From Palsa-506 sp963709075 (GTDB lineage Bacteria > Actinomycetota > Actinomycetes > Streptosporangiales > Streptosporangiaceae), in contig CAVPUY010000009.1 of the NCBI GenBank assembly GCA_963709075.1, forward strand, positions 248,001 to 312,000: a DNA stretch of 64,000 nt. The letters run 5' to 3'. Shown here in pieces: positions 42,374-51,345 of the stretch. The number at the start of each line of letters is the position of its first letter. Position 1 is the stretch's first letter. The notes beneath the pieces are model-generated. The model saw only the letters and a program-made list of their open reading frames with translations. It was not told where the DNA came from and searched no databases. Made by a program: the position numbers and the translations under genes.

Positions 42374-44133
42374 GTGCGGGTCGCGGTGGTGGCGGGGACC
42401 GATGGCTCAGCGCTGCTTTGCGAGCTCGCAGCGGACGGCAGCCCGCGGGGAGTTCCCGTTTCAGAAAAGGATCTTTCTGCTGCTGTGGCGGGCTACCAGC
42501 GGTCGGGTCCGGTGCGGTGGGTGTGGGCATCGGGGGCGCGCCTTTACCCTTCGCTGCTGCGGGCGGGCGTGCGGGTAGCGCGCTGCCACGACGTCGAGCT
42601 GACGGAGCGGCTGCTGGTCAGCCGGGACGGCCCGGAGTCCGGGCCGGGATCGCCGGTGCTTGCTGGCCTGGCGGCGGCCGGCCAGCCGGAGCAGGCTGGC
42701 CCGGCGCAGGCCGGCCGGCGCAGGCCCAGGGGGCGCTGTTCGATGCTGCCGGGCCGGCCGGGCCGGAACCTGCGGACGTGCTCGGCGCGCTGATCGCCGC
42801 GCACGCCAGCCAGCTGAGCCGGATTGCTGCCGACGAGCGGCCCGATCGGTTCGGGATGCTGGCTGCCGCCGAGTCCGCGGGCGGCCTGATCGCCGCCGAG
42901 ATGAGCTTCGCCGGGCTGCCGTGGCGGGCCGGGGTCCATGACTCGCTGCTGGCCGGGATGCTCGGGCCCCGGCCGCGGTCCGGGCCGGCCGGCGTCAGGC
43001 CAGCGCGGCTGGCCGAGCTCGCGGCCCGGATCGACGAGGCGTTCGGTGGCCGGCGGGTCAACCCTGACTCGCCCGCACAGCTGATCCGCGCCTTCGCCAC
43101 GGACGGTGTCCGGTTGCCGTCGAGCAGGTTCTCCGTGCTCCGCGACGTTGATCATCCGGCTGCGGCGCCGCTGCTCGAGTACAAGGAACTGGCCAGGCTG
43201 CACGCCGCGCACGGCTGGGCCTGGCTGGATAGCTGGGTGTCCGGCGGGCGGTTCCGCCCGGAATACGTGGTGGGCGGGGTGGTGTCGGGGCGCTGGGCAT
43301 CGCGGGGCGGCGGCGCGCTGCAGATCCCGAAGGTGCTGCGCCGCGCGGTCATCGCCGATCCCGGCTGGGTGCTCGTGGTGGCCGATGCCGCGCAGCTTGA
43401 GCCGCGGGTGCTGGCCGCGCTGGCAGGCGACCGGGCGTTCGCCCAGGCAGCCGCCAGCGGTGACCTTTACCTGGCGCTGGCAGGTGCGTTCGGCGGCGAC
43501 CGGGCGAAGGCGAAGGTTGCCTTGCTTTCCGCCATGTACGGCGGGGCCGGCGGCGAGGCCGGCCAGCTGCTCGCCGTGCTCAGGAAGCGGTTCCCGCTGG
43601 CCTCCGGGTACGTGGAGGCGGCGGCGCAGGCAGGCCAGGAAGGCCGTGTGGTCAGGTCCGTCCTTGGCCGGACGTGCCCGCCGCCGTCCGCCGCCTGGCG
43701 GGCGATCACCGAGGAGTCCGGCGACCCGGACGGCGAGCGGGACCCGGGCGCGGGGCCTGCCGCGCGTGCCCGCGGCAGGTTCACAAGGAACTTCGTCGTG
43801 CAGGCGAGCGCGGCCGACTGGGCGCTGGTGCTGCTGGCCGGACTGCGCAGGCGGCTGGCAGAAATTCAGATTTTTAACGGGAACCCCCTGGCCGGACAAG
43901 CCCTTCCGGCGGGACCGCCGCGGACGGCCGGCGAAACCGGCGTCGCGGGGCCGCATCTGGTGTTCTTCCAGCACGACGAGGTGATCGTGCACTGTCCCGA
44001 GTCCGCGGTTGAGCCGGTGCTCGCGGCGATCAGCGCGGCTGGCGAGGAAGCCGGGCGGCTGGTGTTCGGCCCGACCCCGGTGCGGTTCCCGCTGACGACG
44101 GCGGTTGTCAGCTGCTACGCAGACGCCAAGTGA
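42374..44133 (+). pseudogene. Bifunctional 3'-5' exonuclease/DNA polymerase, family A-like, frameshifted
   Basis: An actinobacterial protein with an inactive-looking exonuclease-like N-terminus and a family A polymerase fold. The first part reads MRVAVVAGTDGSALLCELAA and ELTERLLVSRDGPES. The second part, in another frame, includes VVADAAQLEPRVLAALAGDR (motif A position), KAKVALLSAMYGGAGGEAGQ (motif B region), and VFFQHDEVIVHCPESAVEPV (motif C with HDE). The frame changes between about 42650 and 42720 in GC-rich repeats of GCCGGCC. The start is a GTG at 42374. The role in DNA repair is not defined for this subgroup. Confidence 0.8.
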
Positions 44134-44152
44134 GCGGGCCCGGGCTGCCTGG

Positions 44153-44569
44153 TTACGCGGTCGGCGTGCCTGGCACGGGCTGCACCGGCGCCGTGCAGTA
44201 CATGCAGCGCCGTGCGGCCAGCGGTATCTGGCTGAGGCACTCCGGGCACTCCCGCTCGGTGGCCTCATGCTCCTTGTCCGCCATGGTCAGCAGCTTGTTC
44301 ACCGGGAGAACGACGAAGAAGTAGACCACCGCGGCGATGATCACGAAGGCGATCAGGGCGTTGATGAAGGCGCCGTAGAGGAATTTGCTGTGATTGACCG
44401 TGAAACTCAGCCCGGCGAAGTTGGGCTTGCCGCCGATGGCCGCGATCAGCGGCGTGATCAGGTCGGCGACGAGCGCGGCGATGACGGCGCTGAAGGCGAG
44501 GCCGATGACGACGGCGACCGCCAGCTCTACGAGATTGCCGCGGAGCAGGAACTTCTTAAAGCCACCCAT
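44153..44569 (-). CDS. mscL: Large-conductance mechanosensitive channel with zinc-ribbon tail
   Basis: A 138-residue channel that opens under membrane tension during hypo-osmotic shock. The MscL core includes MGGFKKFLLRGNLVELAVAV, IGLAFSAVIAALVADLITPL and GAFINALIAFVIIAAVVYFF. The cytosolic tail ends with CPECLSQIPLAARRCMYC, a CxxC-CxxC zinc-ribbon absent from E. coli MscL but common in actinobacteria. The ATG at 44569 follows a GGAGGG-type site. It is convergent with the polymerase-like gene, 19 nt apart. Confidence 0.92.
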   Translation of the reverse strand: MGGFKKFLLRGNLVELAVAVVIGLAFSAVIAALVADLITPLIAAIGGKPNFAGLSFTVNHSKFLYGAFINALIAFVIIAAVVYFFVVLPVNKLLTMADKEHEATERECPECLSQIPLAARRCMYCTAPVQPVPGTPTA

Positions 44570-44783
44570 GATCCCTCCCGGACTGCGTTTGGCCCGTGCG
44601 AGCCGAGCTTGCGCCGTCCCGACTTCCCCGGGACACGCACTACACGCTATCGACATCAGGCGCCGCATGCCGTGATGCGCCGCGGCATGTCACGCGGCGC
44701 ATCACGCGGCGGCGGGCCGCCGATGGCCTGCCTGCGATGAGCGGCGGGACGGCCCGCGGCGGGCCCGCCGCGATGATAGGTCC

Positions 44784-45789
44784 GTGGCCTGGAACTTCAC
44801 CGAGGACGTCGCGGAATTCGCTGGCTGCCGCCGGCGAGTTCATGCTGTCGCGGCCGGTCGAGCACACCATCGAGCTCAGCGTCGCGGACTCCGTCCGCCG
44901 TGGCGGCGCTGCCGCGTTCGGTGCCGGCGCGCCGCTGTTCGGGTGGTGGCGGGCGGAGCCTGGCCCGGTCGAGTGCGCGTTCCTGCACACGCCGCCGTTT
45001 CCCTGTCTGCTGGCTGGCCCCGCCAGCGATCATGGGACTCGCCGGGCAACTGCTGGCCGGCCCATCGGGGAACTCGCCGGGCAACTGGCCGGGCGCAGCC
45101 GATCGGGGAACTCGCCGGGCAACTGGCCGCACTCGGCCGCTGGCTGCCGGGAGTCAACTCAGCTGAGCGCGTCGCGCTGGCCTTCGCCGCAGCCTGGCGG
45201 CAGCGGACAGGCGTCCGGGCCTCGGTCAGCTTGCGGTCCCGGCTGTACCGGCTCGGCGAACTCCAGCCGCCGAGTCCCTGGCCGCCCGGCGCCGCGCGAG
45301 TCGCGGCCGCGGCGGACAGCAGAACTCCTGGAGGACTGGTTTGCCCGTTTCTCACGCGAACTCGGCGACTCGGCGCCGCCGATCCCCGGCGCGGTCGCCG
45401 ACCGGCTCAGCCATGGTGGCCTGAGGCTGTGGGAGGCGGACGGGGTGCCGGTGTCCATGGCCGGCGTCAACCGGCCGCTGGGCGGGACGGTCCGCGTCGG
45501 GCCGGTGTACACGCCGGTGGCATACCGCAGGCGCGGCTATGCCGCTGCGGTGACCGCCGCGGTGAGCAGGGCGGCGCTGGAGGCCGGCGCGGCGGCTGTC
45601 GTTCTGTTCACCGACCTGGCCAACGCGACCAGCAATTCGCCCTATCAGCGGCTCGGTTACCGGCCCGTCGGGGACCGCGTCGTCATCAGATTCGAGCGTT
45701 CGAGCCTTCGGGCGCTGCGGGTGATGATGGCGATTCTCGCCACTATGGCTACTCCGGGGTGCCCCACCTGGCGCGGAACCGCTCGATGA
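44784..45789 (+). pseudogene. GNAT N-acetyltransferase, frameshifted
   Basis: The C-terminal GNAT fold is clear: AGVNRPLGGTVRVGPVYTPV, then YRRRGYAAAVTAAVSRAALE (acetyl-CoA loop RRRGYA) and LFTDLANATSNSPYQRLGYR. Upstream pieces from two other frames include VEHTIELSVADSVRRGG and LAALGRWLPGVNSAERVALA. At least three frame changes occur, near 44815, 45050 and 45320; the second lies in a triple repeat of AACTCGCCGGGCAACTGGCCG. The probable start is a GTG at 44784. The 3' end overlaps the small acidic gene on the other strand and may be longer than real. Confidence 0.7.
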
Positions 45790-46009
45790 CCCGATCAGCC
45801 TCATCCTCCGGAACCTCAATTAGGTCATCGGTAGCCTCACCACGTTCCCACCCCACGATAAGTGGTGTGAATTGCCAAGTCAGATCCCGTTCAAGAGCCT
45901 CGTCCTCGAAACCGCCATCTTCAAACGTCCGACGTCGAACCAGCCCAGCCGGATGCTCGCGAGAAGCCCGATGATCAATGATTGCGTAGTACTTAGCTTG
46001 TTCAGGCAT
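45749..46009 (-). CDS. Small acidic protein, candidate immunity/antitoxin partner
   Basis: An 86-residue acidic protein: MPEQAKYYAIIDHRASREHP, AGLVRRRTFEDGGFEDEALE, DLTWQFTPLIVGWERG, then TDDLIEVPEDEADRVIERFR. It begins 4 nt after the stop of the RelA-like gene and is clearly in its transcript. Small size, acidity and tight linkage to a toxin-like gene fit an immunity protein; this is inference. The frame is open upstream to 46066, but the ATG at 46009 gives the family-like start. GC content is lower than in the flanks. Confidence 0.7.
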   Translation of the reverse strand: MPEQAKYYAIIDHRASREHPAGLVRRRTFEDGGFEDEALERDLTWQFTPLIVGWERGEATDDLIEVPEDEADRVIERFRARWGTPE

Positions 46010-46013
46010 GCGA

Positions 46014-47111
46014 TCAGTAGCCGTCCTTTCGGTAGTTGGTGATTGCCCCAACGCCGAGGGGTACACGGACGTGCGACGTGACCGTCTCCTGGAAGGACTT
46101 TAATTCCGTGCGCCCGACTCTCGGAGCTGCATTCGTCCGCAGTCTCTCGTAAGCGCTATGGGTTAGTTGCTTTGCCTGGAAGCTGTCGGGCGTGTGGAAT
46201 TGAACCTCGAATATTTGGCCATCTTCCGTCAGCCAGCGGGTGTTGATACCTTTATATTCAGCGCCATCCCAGTAATTCATACGCACTGTCAGTTCATTTC
46301 CAGCTGCTGCTAAGCGCCCGCATAGATCGCCATATGTATCTACATAACTATTCTCATCACATTGATAGGTGTATCTAACCGCGTCGGCTATCCGTCCGAT
46401 GATCTCTCCGATAGGCCGCTCGGGCTTCGCGCGCACTTCGCTTGAAACCTTCTCCTTGAATCTCTCCGCGTCTTTGAGCCGATGCATCAGTCCGACAAGG
46501 CGTGCACCTGGTATCTCGGCTTCCACGCCCTTCAGCATCCTGGTCAACTCGCGCTCGGTGCCTCCGATGCGGTCCAGTGCGTGCTCGGTCACGAGGTTCT
46601 CCTCCGCGTTGAGGTACTCGCGAGGACTGTCTCCGCGCCAGGATCCTTCCTCATCGTTCGACCGGTCGGCCGGAGGACGCTGCTCGGCTGGCCAGCTTTC
46701 TTCGAGTCGCTCCCACAGTCCTTGCAACCGCGGGAGCACAGCGCGCCACTCGGTGCTCGCGCTTTCAGCGGCGGAATCCGCCTGCTCATTCCGTTGCGCC
46801 CGCTCCGCCTGTTTCGGCTGGCGGTCAGCGTGCGCCGGCTGGGCGCTGTCCGTAGTGCCGGGCGGGGAGGGCTCCGGTGGGTTCGCGTCCTGATCTGACT
46901 CAAGCTCCCTGAGCGCGGTAATGGCCGGCCTAAGGCTGCCGTCCTTGTTGTAGGGCGATGACGGATGACCAGGACGAAGCCCGTCGCCTCGGTGCTGTAA
47001 CGCGCTCTTCGGGACCGCTGCGCCGCGCACGTCAGCATGCCGCCGGGCATCGTGCTGGGCGCTCTCGCTGGCGTTGTCGTCAGTACCGGGCAGGTCCCTG
47101 GATCCCGGCAT
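46014..47111 (-). CDS. RelA/SpoT-like pyrophosphokinase-domain protein, candidate toxin
   Basis: 365 residues. Residues 1-165 are polar and disordered, like the leader of polymorphic toxins. Residues 170-345 look like a RelA/SpoT-type nucleotidyltransferase: MHRLKDAERFKEKVSSEVRA (K213, R217, K219, K221), GRIADAVRYTYQ (D243, R246), EYKGINTRW (286-293) and FEVQFHTPDS (E302, H306). In alarmone synthetases the equivalents bind PRPP-type or ATP substrates, and Asp and Glu hold magnesium. The same pattern occurs in secreted ATP nucleotide 3'-pyrophosphokinases and ToxSAS-type toxins. No signal peptide or WXG-type trafficking domain is seen, so delivery is unclear. GC is about 55-60 percent in the catalytic part, well below neighbours, suggesting transfer. 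Confidence 0.7.
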   Translation of the reverse strand: MPGSRDLPGTDDNASESAQHDARRHADVRGAAVPKSALQHRGDGLRPGHPSSPYNKDGSLRPAITALRELESDQDANPPEPSPPGTTDSAQPAHADRQPKQAERAQRNEQADSAAESASTEWRAVLPRLQGLWERLEESWPAEQRPPADRSNDEEGSWRGDSPREYLNAEENLVTEHALDRIGGTERELTRMLKGVEAEIPGARLVGLMHRLKDAERFKEKVSSEVRAKPERPIGEIIGRIADAVRYTYQCDENSYVDTYGDLCGRLAAAGNELTVRMNYWDGAEYKGINTRWLTEDGQIFEVQFHTPDSFQAKQLTHSAYERLRTNAAPRVGRTELKSFQETVTSHVRVPLGVGAITNYRKDGY

Positions 47112-47430
47112 CTGCTCGTCCTCAGCCTTCCGCGCGCGGGCAATGGCCCCATGTTAGGGAATCGGCCTGCCGCCAGAAAGAGGCATTCGCCGATCAGCCG
47201 GCTTCCGGGCAGCTGACCATGGCGGCACCTGCCGACTCCGCAGCTGCCGCGACCAGTGGCTACCGCTGCACCCTCGGCAGATGACCGGTTCGCCCGCGGG
47301 GCCACCCCGATCCCTGGAGCCGGCGGATCTCCAGCGCGCAGCCGGCGTGGTAGGCAGGTGGCATGGCGGAAGGCAGCGGGCCGGCCAGTGATGCTCGGGT
47401 CTGCCCAGACGGCGGCTGGCGCGGCACGTC
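47112..47430. other. Spacer between the toxin candidate and arfB
   Basis: About 320 bases between divergent genes, presumably with both promoters. I found no gene or strong hairpin here. The toxin start at 47111 has only a weak upstream purine tract, so the protein may begin at a different codon. Confidence 0.4.
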
Positions 47431-47863
47431 ATGAGCGGTGACAGCTTCGGGGTCAGCGTCCGCGGCGTGACGATCCCGCCGGACGACCTTTCCTGGCGGT
47501 TTTCCCGTTCGCCAGGCCCGGGCGGCCAGTCGGTGAACACCACGGAGAGCCGGGTCGAGCTCTCCTACGATCTGGCCGGCTCGAGACGCGCTTCCCCCGG
47601 CGCTGAAGGAGCGGGCGGTGCGGGCGCTGGCTGGCCGCCTGGCGAACGGCGTCGTAACCGTCACTGCATCCGAGTACCGCTCCCAGCTCCGCAACCGGCA
47701 GGCGGCCGCCGGCCGGATGTCCGCGCTGCTGACCGAGGCGACCGCCCTGCCGCCGCGGCCGCGCCGCCCGACCAGGCCGAGCCGGGCGGCGCGCGAGCGG
47801 CGGCTGGCGGACAAGCAGCGCCGCGCCCAGGTCAAGCGGATGCGCCGAGCCAGCGAGGACTAG
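47431..47863 (+). pseudogene. arfB: Peptide-chain release factor-like rescue factor ArfB, frameshifted
   Basis: ArfB releases stalled ribosomes using a GGQ-containing domain. Here the motif is SPGPGGQSVNTTESRVELSY (GGQ at residues 31-33), starting MSGDSFGVSVRGVTIPPDDL. The C-terminal basic tail that enters the mRNA channel is RERRLADKQRRAQVKRMRRA. The two parts are in different frames, with the change near 47580-47600; the middle reads ALKERAVRALAGRLANGVVT. The complete length matches the family (about 144 residues). Confidence 0.85.
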
Positions 47864-47993
47864 CCGGCCGGGCCGCCCGCGCCGAATGACCGAATCCCGG
47901 CGGCTGGGCAGCCACCCGTGATGCTGGCTGGCCAGCCCGACTCGTCCCGCACCGCCGCGAACCGCGGATCGCCGTGCCCGGTACCGGATCTCC

Positions 47994-48530
47994 TCAGTCA
48001 CGGGTCAGTTCTGCCAGCTTGAGCACGGTGTTCCAGTTCCGCGACGTCGCGGTGACCTTGAGCCGCTTTTCCAGGAAGTTGTTGGTGAGCTTGGTGTCCG
48101 CGGCCCCGGCCGGGCACCACAGGAACGCCTCGGCCTCGCTGATCCAGATCCGGTCAGGGTCGAAGGACATCGACTCCATCGCATCGGTTGCATCGGCTTC
48201 GGGCGCGGCCGACAGGAAGGCAACGAAGAACCTGGACGGGTTCTCCGGGCCGTTCGGCAGCGGGCTGCGCCTGATCACGTCAGCAAGCTCGCCGTGCGTC
48301 CTGATGACAACCTTCACGTCCATGCCGAACCCGCTGGCGACGGCCCCGGCGATGGCGCCTGCCAGCGCCTGCGGCGACTGCTCAGGGGCGCTGAAGACGG
48401 CGTTGCCGCTCTGCAGGTGGGTGACCACGTCCGCGTAGCCGAGACTGGCCAGCAGCGCACGCAGCTCCGCCATCGGGACCTTCTTGCGTCCGCCGACGTT
48501 GATGCCCCTGAGCAATGCCGCGTACCGCAT
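47994..48530 (-). CDS. DUF1697 domain protein
   Basis: A 178-residue protein of the DUF1697 family: MRYAALLRGINVGGRKKVPM, AELRALLASLGYADVVTHLQ, SGNAVFSAPEQSP and NNFLEKRLKVTATSRNWNTV. The fold is a two-domain alpha/beta structure with no proven activity. Start ATG at 48530. It is convergent with arfB and divergent from the glycosylase gene, across a stretch with repeats of CCGGCCGGGCCGGTG (about 48620-48665). Confidence 0.88.
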   Translation of the reverse strand: MRYAALLRGINVGGRKKVPMAELRALLASLGYADVVTHLQSGNAVFSAPEQSPQALAGAIAGAVASGFGMDVKVVIRTHGELADVIRRSPLPNGPENPSRFFVAFLSAAPEADATDAMESMSFDPDRIWISEAEAFLWCPAGAADTKLTNNFLEKRLKVTATSRNWNTVLKLAELTRD

Positions 48531-48719
48531 CGTGGATGAACCGCCTTCACGCTCGCCAGCCAGCTATCAGCCAACGCTCTCACGGTCACGGTCGGCGGCG
48601 CTGGCAGGGCCTCGGGCCGAACGCCGGCACCGGCCGGGCCGGTGCCGGCCGGGCCGGTGCCGGCCAGAGGTCGGTGCCGGCCTGCCGGGAGTGTCGGCGG
48701 CGGCTGTTATACCTCGGAC

Positions 48720-49692
48720 ATGACCCGGACTGACTGGCTGGATAAGGAGCCCGCGTTGCCGAATCAGCAGCCGCAGCGCTTGCGCTGCGCGGTTGACGGC
48801 CCGTTCGCCCTCGATGCGGCCGCGGCCTTCGGGTTCGGCCCCAGCACCGGGCGGCCCCGGCCCGATGAGCACCTGATGCGGCTCGCGTTCGTCACCGATG
48901 ACATGGAGCACCAGGCCGGAGCCGTCGTCAGGCAGGAAGCGGACGGCAGCCTGCTGATCGAGGTCAGCGGCGTCAGCAACGCCAGCCCGGCCGCGGAACA
49001 GGTGCGCCGCATCCTTTCCGTTGACCGGCCGGCCGGCGGCTGGATCGAAGGCCGGCCGCAAGGATCCTGTGCTCGGCGCGCTGCAGGCCCGCCATCCCGG
49101 GCTGCGGCCGGTGCTGTTCCACTCCCCGTACGAGGCTGCGGCGTGGGGAATCATCGCGCAGCGGCGGCACCGCAGCCAGGCGGCTGCGCTCCGCCGCCGG
49201 CTGTCCGCTGAGCTCGGCCGCTCGTTCGAGCTGGCCGGCCAGACCGAGTATGCCTTCCCGCTGCCAGCACGGCTGCGGCTGCTTGCGGATTTCCCCGGCA
49301 TGGAGCCTGCGCGGGTGGCGCGGCTGCGGGGCGTCGCCGAACGGGCACTCGGCGGGGAACTGGATCCGGCGCGGCTCGCGGCGCTGGAACCGGAGCGCGC
49401 CCTCTCCGGCCTGCAGGCCATCCCGGGGATCGGGCCGGTCTATGCGGGCCTGATCCTGCTGCGGTCAACCGGCGTGACCGACGCACTGACCCTTGCCGAA
49501 CCGCGGCTGCCTTCCTACCTGCGCTACTACTACTCGCTGCCGGAAATCCCCGCCGACGACGCGATCCGCAAGCTAGCCGAGCCCTGGCGCCCGTTCCGCA
49601 CCTGGGCCGGAGTGCTGATCCGGGTAGCGGGCGACCGGGACGAGGTGCCCTGGGAGCCGGGCCCGCGAGAAGGCGCGCGGCGGCCGCGCTAG
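48720..49692 (+). pseudogene. DNA-3-methyladenine glycosylase 2 (AlkA-like), frameshifted
   Basis: Base-excision repair glycosylase of the HhH-GPD superfamily. The N-terminal part reads LRCAVDGPFALDAAAAFGFG and HLMRLAFVTDDMEHQAGAVV. After a frame change at about 49040-49065 follow VLFHSPYEAAAWGIIAQRRH, then LSGLQAIPGIGPVYAGLILL (helix-hairpin-helix) and RSTGVTDALTLAEPRL. The catalytic Asp of the GPD loop would be the D of TDALTLAEPR. ATG at 48720 is the likely start. Confidence 0.8.
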
Positions 49693-49783
49693 CGGCCGGG
49701 CCGGCCGCGGCCTCGCCAGCGCCCGCGCAGCGTCGGCCCGGCGGCGTAGTCTGCCGGGCCGGCGGTGCTACCCGGGCTTCGGC

Positions 49784-50746
49784 TCAGGCCTGTCCGGCCA
49801 GGGCCGCTGTCTGCCGGGCGTTGTCGGCCAGTTCCCGCCAGCGGCCGGTGAAGGCGTTGTAGGCCTGGGCGTCCAGGCCGATGTGAATCTGGTAGCAGCG
49901 CAGCCGGCCAGCGGTGTCGTCTGGCCAGCCGCCGGTCGCCTCCAGGTAGTCCATGATGATCGCCCGGATGTTGATCCTGCGCCAGGCCGGGAACCACGGC
50001 CACCAGTACAGCAGCCAGGCCAGGTCATACAGCCCGTCCCCGTACATCGAGTTACCCCAGTCAAGCACCGCCGTGATGATGGGACCCTGCACGAGCACAT
50101 TGCGGTAGAGCAAGTCGCCGTGGATCAGCTGGCAGGGCTGGGTACCCCGGGGGAGGAGCTCCCGCAGCGCCTCGGCGGCGTCGTCGAACGGACCGGGCCC
50201 GGTCGGCGAACTGGCCAGCGCTCGCCGCCAGCCGTGCGTCCGCCGTCCCGGCTGGTCGGTAATCGCGTCAAGCAGCGCATCACGCCAGGTCGGGTACGGC
50301 GCGGTGCCGTCGGCCCGCCATATTCCGTAGCCAGTTTCTGAGGCCGCCGGAAGGCCGCCATCGGGGCCGGGCACCTGGATGCCGCGCGCGGCCTGCAGGG
50401 CCGCAAGCAGCGCGGGCAGGATCACCCGCATTCCTGCTTCGCCGAGCCGGTCGAGGAACTCGCCATGCGCTCGCCGCGAGACGGCGAAGACTCCGCCCGG
50501 GCCGGGGCCGCCGTCGTAAACGGCCGGAATCGGCAGCGCCGCCGAGCTGTGCGCGGCCATCCGCGCGTCTTTGGCAAAGTCATCCGGATGGGCGCCGAAC
50601 TTCGCCGCCATGTCCCTGCCGTCGAGGGCGAACCCAAATACCCGCGACCACTCCCCGCCCTCCAGCGGCGTCACCGCGCTGGCCCGGCTGCCGTACCGCC
50701 CCCGCAGGAACCGCTCGGCCTCGTCCAGCGCTGGCAACCCGGACAC
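49784..50746 (-). CDS. Aminoglycoside phosphotransferase (APH) fold protein
   Basis: A 320-residue kinase-like protein. The catalytic loop is CQLIHGDLLYRNVLVQG with HGD and N, and the magnesium-binding Asp is in ITAVLDWGNSMYGDGLYDLA. The N-lobe includes FALDGRDMAAKFGAHPDDFA with a candidate ATP-binding Lys. Such proteins phosphorylate small molecules or aminoglycosides; substrate unknown. The GTG at 50746 gives SGLPALDEAERFLRGRYG. The frame is open further upstream only because it translates the adjacent minisatellite, so that extension is rejected. The start lies 30 bp from the minisatellite. Confidence 0.85.
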   Translation of the reverse strand: MSGLPALDEAERFLRGRYGSRASAVTPLEGGEWSRVFGFALDGRDMAAKFGAHPDDFAKDARMAAHSSAALPIPAVYDGGPGPGGVFAVSRRAHGEFLDRLGEAGMRVILPALLAALQAARGIQVPGPDGGLPAASETGYGIWRADGTAPYPTWRDALLDAITDQPGRRTHGWRRALASSPTGPGPFDDAAEALRELLPRGTQPCQLIHGDLLYRNVLVQGPIITAVLDWGNSMYGDGLYDLAWLLYWWPWFPAWRRINIRAIIMDYLEATGGWPDDTAGRLRCYQIHIGLDAQAYNAFTGRWRELADNARQTAALAGQA

Positions 50747-50776
50747 ACCAGCCAGCCTAGGCACCCGTGGCGAGCG

Positions 50777-51010
50777 GTGCCGCACCCTGGCGGGCGTGCC
50801 GCACCCTGGCGGGCGTGCCGCACCCTGGCGGGCGTGCCGCACCCTAGCGGGCGTGCCGCACCCCCGTGGCGGGCGTGCCGCACCAGGCGGGCGTGCCCGC
50901 ACCGTGGCGGGCGTGCCGCACCGTGGCGGGCGTGCCGCACCCTGGCGGGCGTGCCGCACCCTGGCGGGCGTGCCGCACCCCGTGGCGGGCCAGTCCGCAC
51001 CCCGTGGCGG
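50777..51010. repeat. 19-bp minisatellite, about 12 copies
   Basis: The unit GTGCCGCACCCTGGCGGGC repeats with an exact 19-bp period at 50777, 50796, 50815, 50834 and 50853. Variant copies of 18, 20 and 22 bp follow, then 19-bp copies again from 50913 to about 50990. It lies immediately upstream of the APH-fold gene and opposite the nested palindrome. Open frames crossing it are repeat-coded and not genes. Confidence 0.92.
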
Positions 51011-51019
51011 GTCTGCACG

Positions 51020-51079
51020 AACCCGATGAATGTGACGTTCATCGGCACCAAAGCCGATGGTTGTGACATTCATCGGGTT
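51020..51079. repeat. 60-bp nested palindrome element
   Basis: Perfect 14-bp arms AACCCGATGAATGT (51020-51033) and ACATTCATCGGGTT (51066-51079) enclose a second pair, CATCGGC/GCCGATG. Within the left half CCGATGAA-TGTGACG-TTCATCGG is itself a dyad, so four CATCGG half-sites occur in 60 bp. It resembles a REP- or MITE-like element or a multi-site operator. Confidence 0.75.
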
Positions 51080-51345
51080 AACCCGGCACCGACCAGTGGG
51101 CATAACCAGGACGAATCGGACACGTGGATCGGCTGGGGCCGCCGGTCCCGGGATTGCCGCTACCTCTTCGGCCCCGCCCGTCACAGCCGCCCGCCTAGAT
51201 CTCACTCACCTCCGCCTCGGGCCCGCCACGGCCGCCCGATTCGTTGATCACGGACATCCGCGGAGGCACGGGCGACGCGAGTCTTCCGCGATCAAGAAAC
51301 CAGGCGTCCATTGTGGCTGGGATCATGCTGAATTAGCCTTTCTTG

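Noticed and set aside
50777..51010. CRISPR array
   Set aside because: The 19-bp units are contiguous without unique spacers, so this is a minisatellite.
49784..51205. A 473-codon version of the APH-fold protein
   Set aside because: The extra N-terminus is the translated minisatellite and palindrome (repeated RHARQGAARPPGCGTP) with no natural start.
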